From Panonychus citri (lineage: Eukaryota > Arthropoda > Arachnida > Trombidiformes > Tetranychidae): DNA of 64,000 nt. The DNA lies in NCBI RefSeq assembly GCF_014898815.1, contig NW_026515406.1, forward strand, positions 496,001 through 560,000, given 5' to 3'. The notes beneath the pieces are model-generated. The model did not search any database and was not told the origin of the DNA. It saw nothing but the letters and a program-made list of their open reading frames with translations. Every line of letters begins with the position of its first letter. The first letter of the stretch is position 1. The position numbers and the translations under genes are program-made. Positions 1-10,904 of the stretch are shown here, piece after piece.

Positions 1-2091
1 TAATATATTGATATTTGTTGTTACTTTTTTTTCTTGAACTTAATCAAAAATAATTATTAACTTGACTTGATTTAACCTTCAGCTGATTATTATCTTTCCT
101 CTTTAAATGTTGCATCATCGTCTTCTTATCATATGTTTATTATTGTCACTATTATCACAATGAAACGGAGGTATGAAGAAATTGGCCTCAAGTGATTAAT
201 TATTATCACTATTATCATTTACCATTACGGTCAATAAATTAAAGGTTTCCAGCGATAAACATTAGTTATCAACCCTTTCATTTTAACTGATTATCAATTA
301 ATTACTAATTGTTGTATCAATTAATTTACTAATCATCGTTATTATATCTTTTTTATTGTCAAGTCTTTAAGGTTAATGTCAGTCTTGATTTAATTACTTT
401 CTGTTTTTGTTTTTGTTTTTGTTTTGCTTTAATTTTGAACAATTTTCATTTTAAATCATTTTTAATTATGATGATTAACTTTTTTTTTCAATTCTCAATA
501 GGAAATCTAATATTATTAAATATGTATTACTATTTTGAATATTTGATTTGTTAAATTATTCATTTTTCCAACTTTGCAGTTAAATTTGCATTGTTGATTT
601 ACCTTTTTCATTGATTAGTTACTGGATTTTTCTCTTGATTTATTAATAGCTGATTCCATTTGATGATTAACAATTACCATTCTCTAATCAGTTGAATTTA
701 TATAATTCAGTTCATTTCTGATTAGCTTGATTTCTTTGATTTTTTTGATTGATTTTTCATATTCTGTTCTATTCAATATCTCGATACATTGTCTATTCTT
801 ATATCATGTTTATCATTTCGTTTATAAATTTCCTTTCAATCAATTTAATTGATTTTCTATGATGATCATCATAAATTCATAAGCAATTTAATCTCTCTAT
901 CAAGGAGGCTTTCTGTTGATTGCTGGGATTTTCTAAGTATCAATTTTGTTGATTATTTTATTTATAACTAACTTACATTTCCCTCATGAGTGCATGAATA
1001 GTCAAGCATATGATTATCACTCTAAGTGATATGTTAAAGAAAACTAACCAATTAATATTAATTAAACTCTCAGGATTATCAGAATATAAACAATCAATGA
1101 TTTTAATTGATACTTTCTCTGATTGATGTGATTAACACTCGTATGTTTAATTTTAACAAAAAATAGTAACAACTTATAGTTAAGCATTTAACTTAATTGT
1201 TAAAATCTGTCACAATTATGTGCTAATTATTTCATAGGAAATGATTAACAGATTTACACATAAATCAATTAGTTTTAATTTCAACGGAAATCTAATAATG
1301 AAACAAACAGCCTAATTGTTAAAAACTCCTCCTACTATTTTCAAAATATTGACCTCAATGTGATGACCATTTGTCAGGCCTAAGGGAAGATGATAATTGT
1401 ATTGACACTTTGATGATTTTAAATGTAAATTAATACATTTAAAATTAACTTATTGATGTTAATTCAGTTCCAATTTAGTCTTCCAATAATCAGAAACAAA
1501 CTTAATCTTTTCATCATTATATTGGTCAGTTAACAATCTTACAACTTGTTCATTTGAAGTCAATTCTTTCCGATGTGAACTTGTATTTTTCTCTCTCATC
1601 TTTCAATCACCTTCATGTCCAGTTTCATCTCTGTCTGATTATCTTCCTTTCTCTCATTCTTCTCATCTTCATCATGGTGTGCTTACTTTTCGTTGACAAT
1701 ATTCAATCTTCCAATTACAATGACAGGTCGGTGTTTCATCATGCTTTGCAGTTGTGTTTTATGTTTCATGTTACCAGAAAAACAAAACTAAAAAAAATAT
1801 TTTCACAAGTTATCATTTTCCTAACCTTGTCGTTGTAATGTTCAGTTCATCTATCTGATAATCTATCATGCATCCCATGAGAATTTCATCTTGGAAAACT
1901 GTTTTTTTTATGAGTTTCTTTCATTGGATTGTTATTTCAACTTTTGTAAACTTTGTATTTGGATTTTAAAACTTTTTCAATGAGATTTTATCCTTTTCAT
2001 CCTTTTCATCCTTTTTTTGTTTTTCTTTGTAAATTAATTTCAAAAATTCTCATGATTGATTTGATTTGTTTTGTTTTCTTCCTTTTTGTAG
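1..2091 (+). other. Intron of the SLK/STK10-like kinase gene (5' part outside window)
   Basis: No convincing exon is seen here. The stretch is AT-rich and stop-dense in all frames. The only sizeable open frame (1554-1838) is hydrophobic low-complexity sequence without splice signals that would join it to the kinase. The block ends in a T-rich tract and an AG at 2090-2091 that opens the first visible exon, so most or all of it is best read as an intron longer than 2 kb. Confidence 0.6.
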
Positions 2092-3595
2092 AAAACAAGA
2101 ATTACGTGAATTGAAGATGCTTCAAAAACTGGAGCAGAAGCAATTCCAAGATTTGGCCCTTAAAGCTCAACTGGTTCGTGAACAAGCAGAGAAACGATTC
2201 GAGCAAGAAGTGGCCACTTTATTGCGAAGCTATGAAGCCGATTTGGAGGCTCTCAATCGAACCCAAAAAAATCTAGTTGAAAAAGCTGAACAACAGCAAG
2301 AGTTAGATCTTAAATTTGCATCGAAAAAGATTCGTATGGACCAAGAGCGAGAGATGAAAGCATTTAAAGAAGCACTTAAACAAGAAGTTAAGCATTTAAA
2401 AGCGGAAATTGATCAACTTCCAAAAGATAAACGTAAAGATATCTGGAGAGTTCGTAAAGAAGAGCTTGATGCTGACCAAAATGAGCGTGAGCGGTTGTTT
2501 ATGGAGAAGCTCAATGAAACTCATGATATCGCAATGAGACGGATGAGTGAAACTTTCCGGAAAAAGATTGCCGATCTAGAGAGACAATTCTTACAGCAGA
2601 AACAATTGTTACTCCGCCGACGGGAAGCTGCAATCTGGGAACTCGAAGAGCGTCAAATGCATGAGAAACATCAACTCGCTAAGCGACAGCTGAAGGATAT
2701 TTTTTTCCTCCAAAGACATCAGATTATCACTCGTCATGAAAAAGTACGTCACTTAATTACTTTGAATTATATTAGTTTTCATTACTCAAGGTTTTCGGTT
2801 TATCATACTACCTGATTTTCTAATTGCTAATTAACTTTGTCTTTTATTTAACAGGAACTTGAACAATTGAAACGTATGAGCCAAAGACAAGAAGATCAAC
2901 TATTGAAACGACAAGCCGTCGAGAGGCGACAACTACCCAAACACATTCGAGCTGAAATGAAGGCTCGTGAGCTTATGTTCAGGGAGAGCTTAAGATGTAG
3001 CAGTGCAAATTTATCCAATGTTGAGGATGAACGGGACAGAATCCGGAAATGGCAGGAGAGTGAAAAATTGAGGTACAAAGCTCAACAACAGGAGCAAGAA
3101 AATAAACACCGGAAACAATTGGAAGATCTGAGAGCAGCATCGGAAGCAGCTATCAGAGAATTAGAACATTCTCAAAATGAGAAAAGAAAAGCTCTGATGG
3201 AACATGAAACAATTAAACTAAAACAATTACAAGAAGAACATAATAATGAAATTAATAATTGGAAAGCCAACTTGAAACCTCGTAAACAGGTAAGATAATC
3301 AACAATAAGCCTGTGAATTAATTTCCATTAGAATATGTCGATGATAATATTTATTTTTGCTCTAAATTATTTGTTCATTTCACTTTTTCTCCCATAGAAA
3401 TTGGAAGAGGAATTTGCCCGACAGCGAGAGGAACAAGAACGTTTCTATGGTAATACCAATTTCCTGAACGATTTTGCAACCGCCATTGAAAAGTGCAACA
3501 TCCATGGGCACGGGCACTCTCACCATACAGGTTCAAGCAATTCCCCAGCATCAACTCCGGGTGTTGATTTATCATCTAACAATTATGCTCTTTGA
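2092..3595 (+). CDS. SLK/STK10-type Ser/Thr kinase, C-terminal exons (partial)
   Basis: The three last coding exons are 2092-2743, 2855-3289 and 3398-3595, joined by GT-AG introns of 111 and 108 nt; all junctions keep frame (first exon enters after two bases of a codon). They encode 427 residues of almost continuous charged coiled coil rich in Glu, Lys, Arg and Gln, including runs such as EELDADQNERERLF. This is the PKK (polo kinase kinase) coiled-coil tail that follows the N-terminal kinase domain in SLK and STK10/LOK; in these kinases the tail mediates dimerisation and membrane or cytoskeleton targeting, and family members phosphorylate ERM proteins. The last exon ends in a His/Ser-rich tail (HGHGHSHH) and a TGA. 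The kinase domain is not in the window, so activity cannot be judged. The neighbour at 4343-4630 is convergent. SLK versus STK10 cannot be decided from this part. Confidence 0.85.
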
Positions 3596-4260
3596 TAAAC
3601 TTTTCTATTGGTACAACTTTGGTACTAGATTTATCTTCCTATCTCTTTCTATTGGTTTAACCTGTTATTTGTCTTTCGTCTTCATCTTTATCCAAAATCA
3701 TCATATTTTCATCACCATTTTCATAATTATTGTCACAACTTGCAAATCATCAATAACCAACTGACAATCACCATCTTCCATCGTCTCTTTTTGTCCCTTT
3801 CATCAAAATCAAACTCATCTTCCCAACTCTCGCAATGTATCATCATCATCATCATCATCATCATGATCATCATTTCCTCTTTTGTCAAGACTCCAGTTGA
3901 TCAAATGCTACAAATTAAAAAGCGCAAAAGGAAACACCCGAACAGCAAGAAAACAAAAACTAAACCAAAATTAGAGTCAATTTTTTAATCGTCATGTAAA
4001 TTGAACAATCAACAGACAATTAATAAACTAACCAACAAGATCAATTAATCTTGATAATTGATGAAAAATAAATGTCATCTTCCAAAACTTTCCCAACTCT
4101 AACATCAACAACAATCAAGAGGCTAATTTAATACCGTTATAAGAATGAAAACAAAAACTCAACAAATTGTTTCAAACAATTGTAATTAAAACTAATCAAT
4201 GAATAAAAAAAAACAATTTCCAAACCAAATAAATTGTAATAATAAATGAAAACAAGAAAA
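3596..4260 (+). other. 3' UTR and poly(A) region of the kinase gene
   Basis: AT-rich non-coding stretch after the kinase stop. It holds a (CAT)8 microsatellite at 3841-3864 and several AATAAA hexamers (4022, 4067, 4202, 4228, 4241), any of which could direct polyadenylation. An open frame at 3740-3988 is low-complexity His/Ile/Lys sequence and is not supported as a gene. Confidence 0.5.
3841..3864. repeat. (CAT)8 microsatellite
   Basis: Eight perfect CAT units in the 3' UTR of the kinase gene, followed by GATCATCAT. Confidence 0.9.
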
Positions 4261-4342
4261 ATTTATATATTGAAAGTGATGAGAAACTTACAAATTTTGT
4301 CTAATCAAGAAAGAGGAAAATTTTTTTAAATTGTAACAACAA

Positions 4343-4630
4343 TTAAGTTTGTTCATCAGTGGACCAAGCTCGTTTCGTTGATGAATTAACTTTGTTTGAA
4401 TCATTTGAACCTTTACAACAATAAGTAAATGAGCCACAAATTGTTCCGATAATTGTTAATCCAGAACCAATTGCGAGTAAAATTACCAATAAGAGCCAAA
4501 CATCAGCTAATTGTGAATCAGTTGAAGCTTGAAAATAAATGATAATTGTCCCGGCGACGGTGAAACAAATACCCGCCAAAGAGAGGGTGACACTTAGACA
4601 GAAACAAGACATTGAATTACTATTGACCAT
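4343..4630 (-). CDS. Unrecognised small two-helix membrane protein, 95 aa
   Basis: Single-exon frame from an ATG at 4630-4628 to a stop at 4345-4343. I do not recognise the family. Two hydrophobic helices are clear: about residues 10-33 (SLAGICFTVAGTIIIYF region) and about 43-70 (a Leu/Ile/Gly-rich segment). The short connecting loop is polar (ASTDSQLAD). Just after helix 2 comes a YCCKG motif, a typical setting for palmitoylation, then a polar tail of about 20 residues rich in Ser, Thr, Asn and Lys, probably cytosolic. The helix-loop-helix plan recalls half of a tetraspan protein, but there is no tetraspanin CCG motif. It converges with the kinase gene on its 3' side and lies downstream of the MFS gene on the same strand. 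It could be part of a longer gene, although no acceptor is obvious just upstream of the ATG. Sequence quality (no stops, clear amphipathic pattern) supports it as real. Confidence 0.6.
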   Translation of the reverse strand: MVNSNSMSCFCLSVTLSLAGICFTVAGTIIIYFQASTDSQLADVWLLLVILLAIGSGLTIIGTICGSFTYCCKGSNDSNKVNSSTKRAWSTDEQT

Positions 4631-5307
4631 GAGGAGCAATTAACTTAATCATAATCAATGGATGCAGATACAAATCTCAATGGGAAAAAACAATCAACAA
4701 ACTAATATCAATCTAAATGTTTGGCATCAATTGAGTGTCCGTTTTTGCTGGACAATTAGATTGACCTAATTTCTGTTTCACTGATTGTTGTTGTCACTTC
4801 AACTGATTTCACTTTGACAATGATCAATAACAAGTAGCAAGTTTTAATTATTGATTTTCAATGTGTCCCTTTTTTGATCATATAAATGATACACAATATT
4901 GACAATAAAATTACAGTTATATTAACAATTTGTTATGATTAAAAGTGAGTATAAAAAGTTAATGGGTTTCTAGGTAACTTGAATCGATTGGAACATTTCA
5001 AAGGTGAGTTTAGATGATTGGGTGGGAAGAGATTTTGTCTTCCAAATGACCATTAATACACAACTGGACATTGAAGATTAATATTTTTTTTCGAGAAATT
5101 AATGATAATATTGAAATGGAAGAAAAAATTTGCGATTCCAATTATTAGTTGTTCCTTTGATGAATGTTTGATTAACTGATTAGTTCAACTTGACTGAAGG
5201 TTAATCAAAGAATATGATTAATTACAGTTATTCTAATAGTTGTAATTGAGAAAGTTATTGATCTAAATTGTGTGAAATGTTTTCGATGTTGAGTTGGTTG
5301 ATTGTGA
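4631..5307. other. Intergenic region between two minus-strand genes
   Basis: AT-rich sequence holding the presumed promoter/5' UTR of the 95-aa membrane protein gene and the 3' UTR of the MFS transporter gene. I see no additional coding region or repeat that I can support. Confidence 0.4.
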
Positions 5308-6947
5308 TTATCTTGTGGATGAAAGTATTGAAGCGGTTCGTAGGTTAGGCCGTTGTTTAACCGATCGAAAGATCCTTTTGCAAACGAAGGGCAAAAGTGC
5401 GCAAACGATAACGAAAAGGCCACAAAGAAATCCGAGATAATAGACAAAAGTGACCGGACTGAGTTCCATTAATTTAGATGCGACCCAAGGGTGAATCGAT
5501 TCACCGACGGAACCATTGATGAAGATGAATGAAGCTAAACTATTGGAAAGCAAGAAATATTTCTGAAGTCGACCCAATGAAACGGTAAATAAAGGGGAAA
5601 ATCCAATTCCAAGGAGAATCATTGAGATCCAAATGGACAGTTGATTGTAGGCTGCATGAGGAACACTGACCACAATACTAGCCCCTAGAGAGGCATAACT
5701 GACCCACATCAAAATGTGTTCAGGGATAAAATTTGATGAGACAATGAAGATAACCCGATAACAGGTGAACACTGTCCAGAAAACGGTGACCAATGTTGCG
5801 CCATTTGATTTACTCATATGAAGATCAGATTTTACGGCAAATGCTGGACCCAATGAACCTTGAGAGAGTCGGATGGACACAATTAACTGATTGTTTCATT
5901 TGATAGTATAACATATTTTATTATTCAGCTTACCAATTAATGTTTGAATTCCGAAAGTTAAATTAGCAATAAGGGATAACATGGCAATTCCAATAAATTT
6001 TTTCGTTCTTGATGGTTCATCGATTTGACTGTTTATCTCATTGAATGGGATTCGCCACCCGATGAGTTTGACCTTTCATTCAGATGGAAGGTGAGAAATC
6101 CAATTGAAGCAGTGATTAAAAATAATCCAATCACCATGAATGGATATTGAATTAAAACATCATCAGGTTTGTAATCACCCAAAAGGGCTAAATCATCAGT
6201 GGTTCCGTTGATTGTTGGCTCTGTTGACCCTTGGTCACTTAAAGGTAACAGGAAAGGTTGAGTAATTAAAGGTGTAAGGAGTGACCCTAATCCAAATGAC
6301 CCATGTAAAACTTGGATATAATTACTTAATTGTGGATTCCCTTGCCAAATTTTAAGGATATAAGTATTACAAGCTATTAATATTATTTGAGAAGAGGATT
6401 AAACAACAATTAGCTCAACAAAATCAATGAGAAAATGACTTGGATGATAACAAGATATTCAACTGAATTTACAGGTGATCGGTTGATTGTCTCATGAAAG
6501 TTAATTACTTACTAATGTCAAAAATTCCCTGGGATATACCCGATAGGAGGAAAAATGAATAAACAACATAAAATGATTTAAACCAAGGAGCCAGAGCAAT
6601 GAAAAGACCGGCGGTGAAATTGGTTATAAACAGAATCATGTTGGGTCCGAGCCAAAGGTCAATTATACCGGCTAAAGAAAAACGAAACTGATACTTAATC
6701 ACAATGGGAAGAATTAAATTGCTCGAGATAATAACTTACAAAGTATTCCACCAATTAGATAACCAATTGAACGGCTTGGAACCAAATTAGAAGTCACCGA
6801 AAATGATTCACTCATTCGGATCTGAAGATCGAGTAAAGATGAACCAAGAAGAGTACAACAACCGCCGAGACCCATGAAAGACATGAGACAAAACCAAGAT
6901 TTAATCAGTTTCACTTGATTAGCACGAAGGTACGAAGATAATTTCAT
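5308..6947 (-). CDS. MFS transporter, MFSD4/sodium-dependent glucose transporter 1-like
   Basis: Five exons on the minus strand: 6947-6740, 6671-6513, 6373-6073, 6028-5934 and 5858-5308. Together they give 1314 nt, in frame, for 437 residues, the usual size of a 12-helix MFS carrier. Diagnostic stretches are the N-terminal GLGGCCTLLGSSLLDLQ with SRSIGYLIGG after it, the SGIIDLWLG start of the next helix pair, HGSFGLGSLLTPL, and GSLGPAFAVKS at the start of the second half. These match the MFSD4A/MFSD4B (NaGLT1) group, whose members are plasma-membrane or organellar solute carriers; the substrate here cannot be inferred. The intron at 6072-6029 is only 44 nt; without splicing it the frame ends in a stop, with splicing the two halves join perfectly. 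The last intron (5933-5859, 75 nt) uses the CAAG acceptor that keeps frame. It is transcribed away from mRpS30, with 1.2 kb between the starts. Confidence 0.8.
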
Positions 6948-8169
6948 GATTGATTCACTTTGAAAATTATTCCGAGAATGGTAACTGATTTAATTCAATC
7001 GTCAAGATTTGGTGACTTGTACTGTTCAAGAAATTGAATTGAACTCCTTTTTTATAGCAAAATGGTCAATCGTTACAACTGAATTTAGATTCAGTTAATT
7101 GTGAGTTTATCTTTTTTGGCTAATCTGATTATCGTTATTGTGGTAATATTTGATCATCAGGTCTGAGAGTGGATTGAACATACTCCTTAATTGTGAAATT
7201 CACTTTCCTTGCAGTTATTAATTGTGGTCTCGTTTTATTGGAGTGTTAATCTTAATCGGTTAATTATTAATACATTGTATTAGTTGAGAAAAAGTTTCAA
7301 CCTTATTGTTAATTGTTATCTGATTGTAATAGTAAATCATCCAGTCAACATGTGATGTAATTAAAATAATTACTGATGTTTAATATGTTTCATTCAATGG
7401 TGAGTTTGATGATTAAAAATCTAATTAAATTTCACTTTCCATTATAATTGTAATTTCCATAAGTGTCATGATATGAAATGTCACTGAGATATTAATTAAT
7501 TGTCAAGAAAAAGGAAAACTCAATCAGATAAGAAAAGAGATTGAATGAAAAATGTTACCTTGATTACGATTTAATTGAACATGGAATTAGCCTAACATGA
7601 TCTCCACATGAATAACAATTAAAATAAATATCGAAATCAAATCAGTCAAGTAAAATTAATCATTTTCTTAGAAAACAAAAAGAAAAGAAATATTCGAGTA
7701 ATCAATTTAATTTAAGTTCCATAGAAACAATTAAATGGTGAAAAAATATCACTTCTAGTAGCAACAATCAACATTCAACAAGAATAAACAATTAACTAAT
7801 TGTTAATCGAGTCGATTGTGAATCGGAAATAGAAACTAGGAAAAAGATTAACAATCAACTAAAATGGAAGAGAGAAAATTAAAAGAGAAAAGAATCTGAT
7901 TATTAATAATCAGAAGTTTTGAAAGAAATTAAGTAAAAATTGGCTACAATTAATTAATCATAATCATTTTAATCAACGAAAAAATCACTTGCCTATTTTA
8001 CGCGCAGAATATGTGAGAATAGGGGTTAGTTATTTTAACGAAAATTTTTTTTTCTATTCTAAATAAAAATGTGATGAGTTTGTTTTCCTTTTTTGATTTT
8101 GGTTTTCTTCTCTCTTTAATGATTAGTTGATTGTTTTAGTTAATTTGTTTTTTTATTGTTTTGTGTAGA
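6948..8169. other. Divergent intergenic/promoter region between MFS gene and mRpS30
   Basis: About 1.2 kb of AT-rich non-coding DNA separates the two divergent starts, so both promoters should lie here. No TATA box or known element can be singled out with confidence. At its right end, a T-rich tract and TGTAG (8164-8168) form a strong splice acceptor ending one base before the mRpS30 ATG, so part of this stretch is probably a 5'-UTR intron of mRpS30. Confidence 0.5.
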
Positions 8170-10206
8170 ATGTTAAGACAATTACATCAGCCCTGTATTA
8201 GAATATCTTGTTACAAACAGGTTACAATTGTTTCTTTTAGGGAGAAAAGCAAATTCCGAGGTAAAAAGGATAAAAATTTTGATACAGTTAAATGGCAATA
8301 TAATAATGTCCCTTTGCAGCCCCATGATGATTTTGAACCAGATGAATGGTCACCTAGAAGATTAACTTATTATCCTGATGGATTATGGTCTTCACTTGTA
8401 CCCCGACCTAAACCTGCCTGGTGGGTTGATAGACACAAACCATTAACCATTGAAACACTTAATCCACCGGAAAAAGAGTGGAATGATGTTGCTGTTTATC
8501 CAGAGATTGTTAAAGACTCAGAGATTAGTCATTTCTTTAAAACATCTTACTTAAATCGAACCAAATGGTATAAAGAATTGGCCGCTATTCCTTCAGCTGA
8601 TGAGAAAAACAAAGCTTTAACCAATATCACTCGACAATCGTTACACTTTGATAAACCTTTTTTCAATTTTTTCGGTGGACTTGAGGCTGCTCAAAATTTA
8701 ACCCAAACTCACCTGATTGATGGAAAGCTACCTGATTCTTATAAATTCAGTGATGAAGATGAAAATATGGTTAATAGATTGACACCAATTCTATTAGATA
8801 TCATTAGAGTAAATAATAATGAGTCAATCAGAGGGATAACTAATAAAAATCCTCTCGCATCAAAAGTCGCCCCTGAACATTATCAAGATCGTATCAAAGA
8901 ACTGAATTTACTTCAAGAAGTTAATAATCTAATTCTAAGTGCTCTCTCTCCAAATTCACCACATTTAATAGATTTACAGGTAAGTTTCGAGTATTTTTTC
9001 CATTATATTCTAATTCATTTCATATTTATTTCCTTTTAAAGGTTGATATTGATAGTCGAGTTCGATCATGGTGGTATGCATCTCAACTTCCTTTGCCCCC
9101 AAAGAAAGTTCCCCTTTGGAGAGAGAAAGAATACAAAAAAATCGACCAAGTTTGTACCTACGATAGTGTTATTCCACTTTCAATTCGGACATCGAAGCCT
9201 CTTTCAAGAGTAATTATCTAAATTAATTTCAACTCAGAACTTCCCTTTAATTTAAAGTCTTTTCTTTTCTCAGGTTGTCTCTGGTTCTGATGTTTTAAGC
9301 TCAACAGCTTCGATTCCTGAGTTAACCTTTCACCCTTACAAGTTTGGTGCACCATTGAGGGATCGTTATCTTCCTTCACTACCCGGTTTTTGGCCTGTAA
9401 AAAATTTTGACCCTTCTACCGATGAACAAGATGATTTCCCTTTTTTGTCAATGTTTGGTTTACATGATCTTGCCTCACGAAAAAATATCAATTATGGTCA
9501 AGATTTTAAGGACGATGAAGATATAGTTAAATGTAAAGCAATCATTGGTTCATTTTCTTGGTTAAATGGATTAGCCTTTTATCATGGATTTACACCTTTC
9601 CATGAAATAACTTATCCATTTGTTAATCAAGGGCTAGTCACTGATGGTCAAAAGTGGCATTTCTTTGTTTACCAAATGAACGCTCACACTTTCCATAGTG
9701 ATATATTTGAAGGAATTGGTCCGAAAAATATTTGCTGGATTTCACCTGAGATTAAATTGTACGAATCTTATGAAAATGGACAATTCACAGGTATCAATAA
9801 TGATGTTATTCGATATCTAATTAAGGTTGGTTATAATTTTTTTTATTACTAATTACAAAAATGGACAATTCGACGAATCATATCAACTTTTTCTTTTCTT
9901 TTTTTTATCATTTTCTTTCAGATGTATTCTCAAGTTCCAAGAAAAGAATTGGATATCAACTATCGTCCACTAATTGGCAAAGATGAGAGAACACAAGAAG
10001 AAATAGAATCAACTCGCAAAATTTTAGGATTTCGAGCAAACAATAAACATTCTAAACAAATGTGGTCATATAAATTTGCTCGTTATCCACAATTGTACCA
10101 TAGAATTTTCGTTGATAATCCAGATTATGAATCCAGAATGATGAGAATAGGACTTCGTCCTCGATTGATACCTGCCGAAGATTATTATTACCAATGGAAA
10201 TACTAA
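8170..10206 (+). CDS. mRpS30: Mitochondrial ribosomal protein S30 (mL65)
   Basis: Five coding exons: 8170-8979, 9042-9209, 9274-9825, 9922-10206 are joined in phase 0 (four coding exons), after a likely 5'-UTR intron ending just before the ATG. The product is 604 residues. The N-terminus is Arg/Lys-rich and free of acids (MLRQLHQPCIRISCYKQ), a good mitochondrial presequence. The C-terminal half carries the strongest family match: FSWLNGLAFYHGF, PFVNQGLVTDG, FFVYQMN, KNICW and NNDVIRYL correspond in order to conserved segments of MRPS30/PDCD9. This protein is a metazoan-specific component of the mitoribosome, assigned to the large subunit as mL65 in current nomenclature. Introns are 62, 64 and 96 nt. 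A poly(A) signal follows at 10326. It lies just upstream of an acyltransferase gene on the same strand, and its 5' half and last codons are copied in a pseudogene at 13314-14033. The ATG was chosen because it directly follows the acceptor and starts the presequence. Confidence 0.92.
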
Positions 10207-10904
10207 AAAAGAGTAGCAAAGAAAAGTTCTCATAATTTTACCCAAACAAATGTAAATGATTAAATTGAAGAAATAGATTTGCTCGCACTTCTAATTCACA
10301 ATTAGACTAAATTAAACAAAAATCTAATAAACTTTAGGAGATTTGTAACAATATTTTCCCAACAAGTTTCAATGATGAATCTCGGAGAAATATCTTGACC
10401 TTGATCTTAATCTTAAGTTCACAAAAATGGCTTTGAACGGTCTTTTGGCTTACCGAAGTTCAGTCTCGAACTAAATTCTATATGATTCCATTGATAGTTG
10501 GTCAAGCTTATGGTTTGAAAGTCACCACTAACAAATAAGACAATTGTTGAATTGCGAAAACATAAAGCCAGTAAATCAATTTATTATCTACCGTTAAATT
10601 GATTGATTGTTTATTAATAGTTTCTCTTCAGTTAATATAATTGAAGTAATAGTAAACACAAACTGTTGATTAAATAAGAATAAGTTTGCAATTGTGACAT
10701 AACTACAATTAATTGTTTTTCTATTTTCTCTTTGCTAATATATTACTATTAGAATACAAATTTAAATAGTAGATTTTCGCAATTAGTTCACATGTTAATT
10801 TGCATCGTTGAAAAGATCATTATAAGCTTAATTAACTTGTTATTTGATGACATTTCATTTCACTTTGTTGAAGTTTTAACAGTAAATTTATATTATATGA
10901 AACA
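10207..10904. other. mRpS30 3' UTR and promoter of acyltransferase copy A
   Basis: About 700 bp of AT-rich non-coding DNA. Roughly 410 bp of it (about 10249-10658) are missing from the corresponding place in the second repeat unit, so the two acyltransferase copies have different upstream regions. No specific promoter motif is recognised. Confidence 0.45.
10326..10331 (+). terminator. Poly(A) signal of mRpS30
   Basis: AATAAA 120 nt after the mRpS30 stop codon, at a normal distance for cleavage and polyadenylation. Confidence 0.5.

Noticed and set aside
1554..1838. 94-codon open frame in the left flank
   Set aside because: Hydrophobic low-complexity sequence, no family resemblance, no splice context; fits chance in T-rich intronic DNA.
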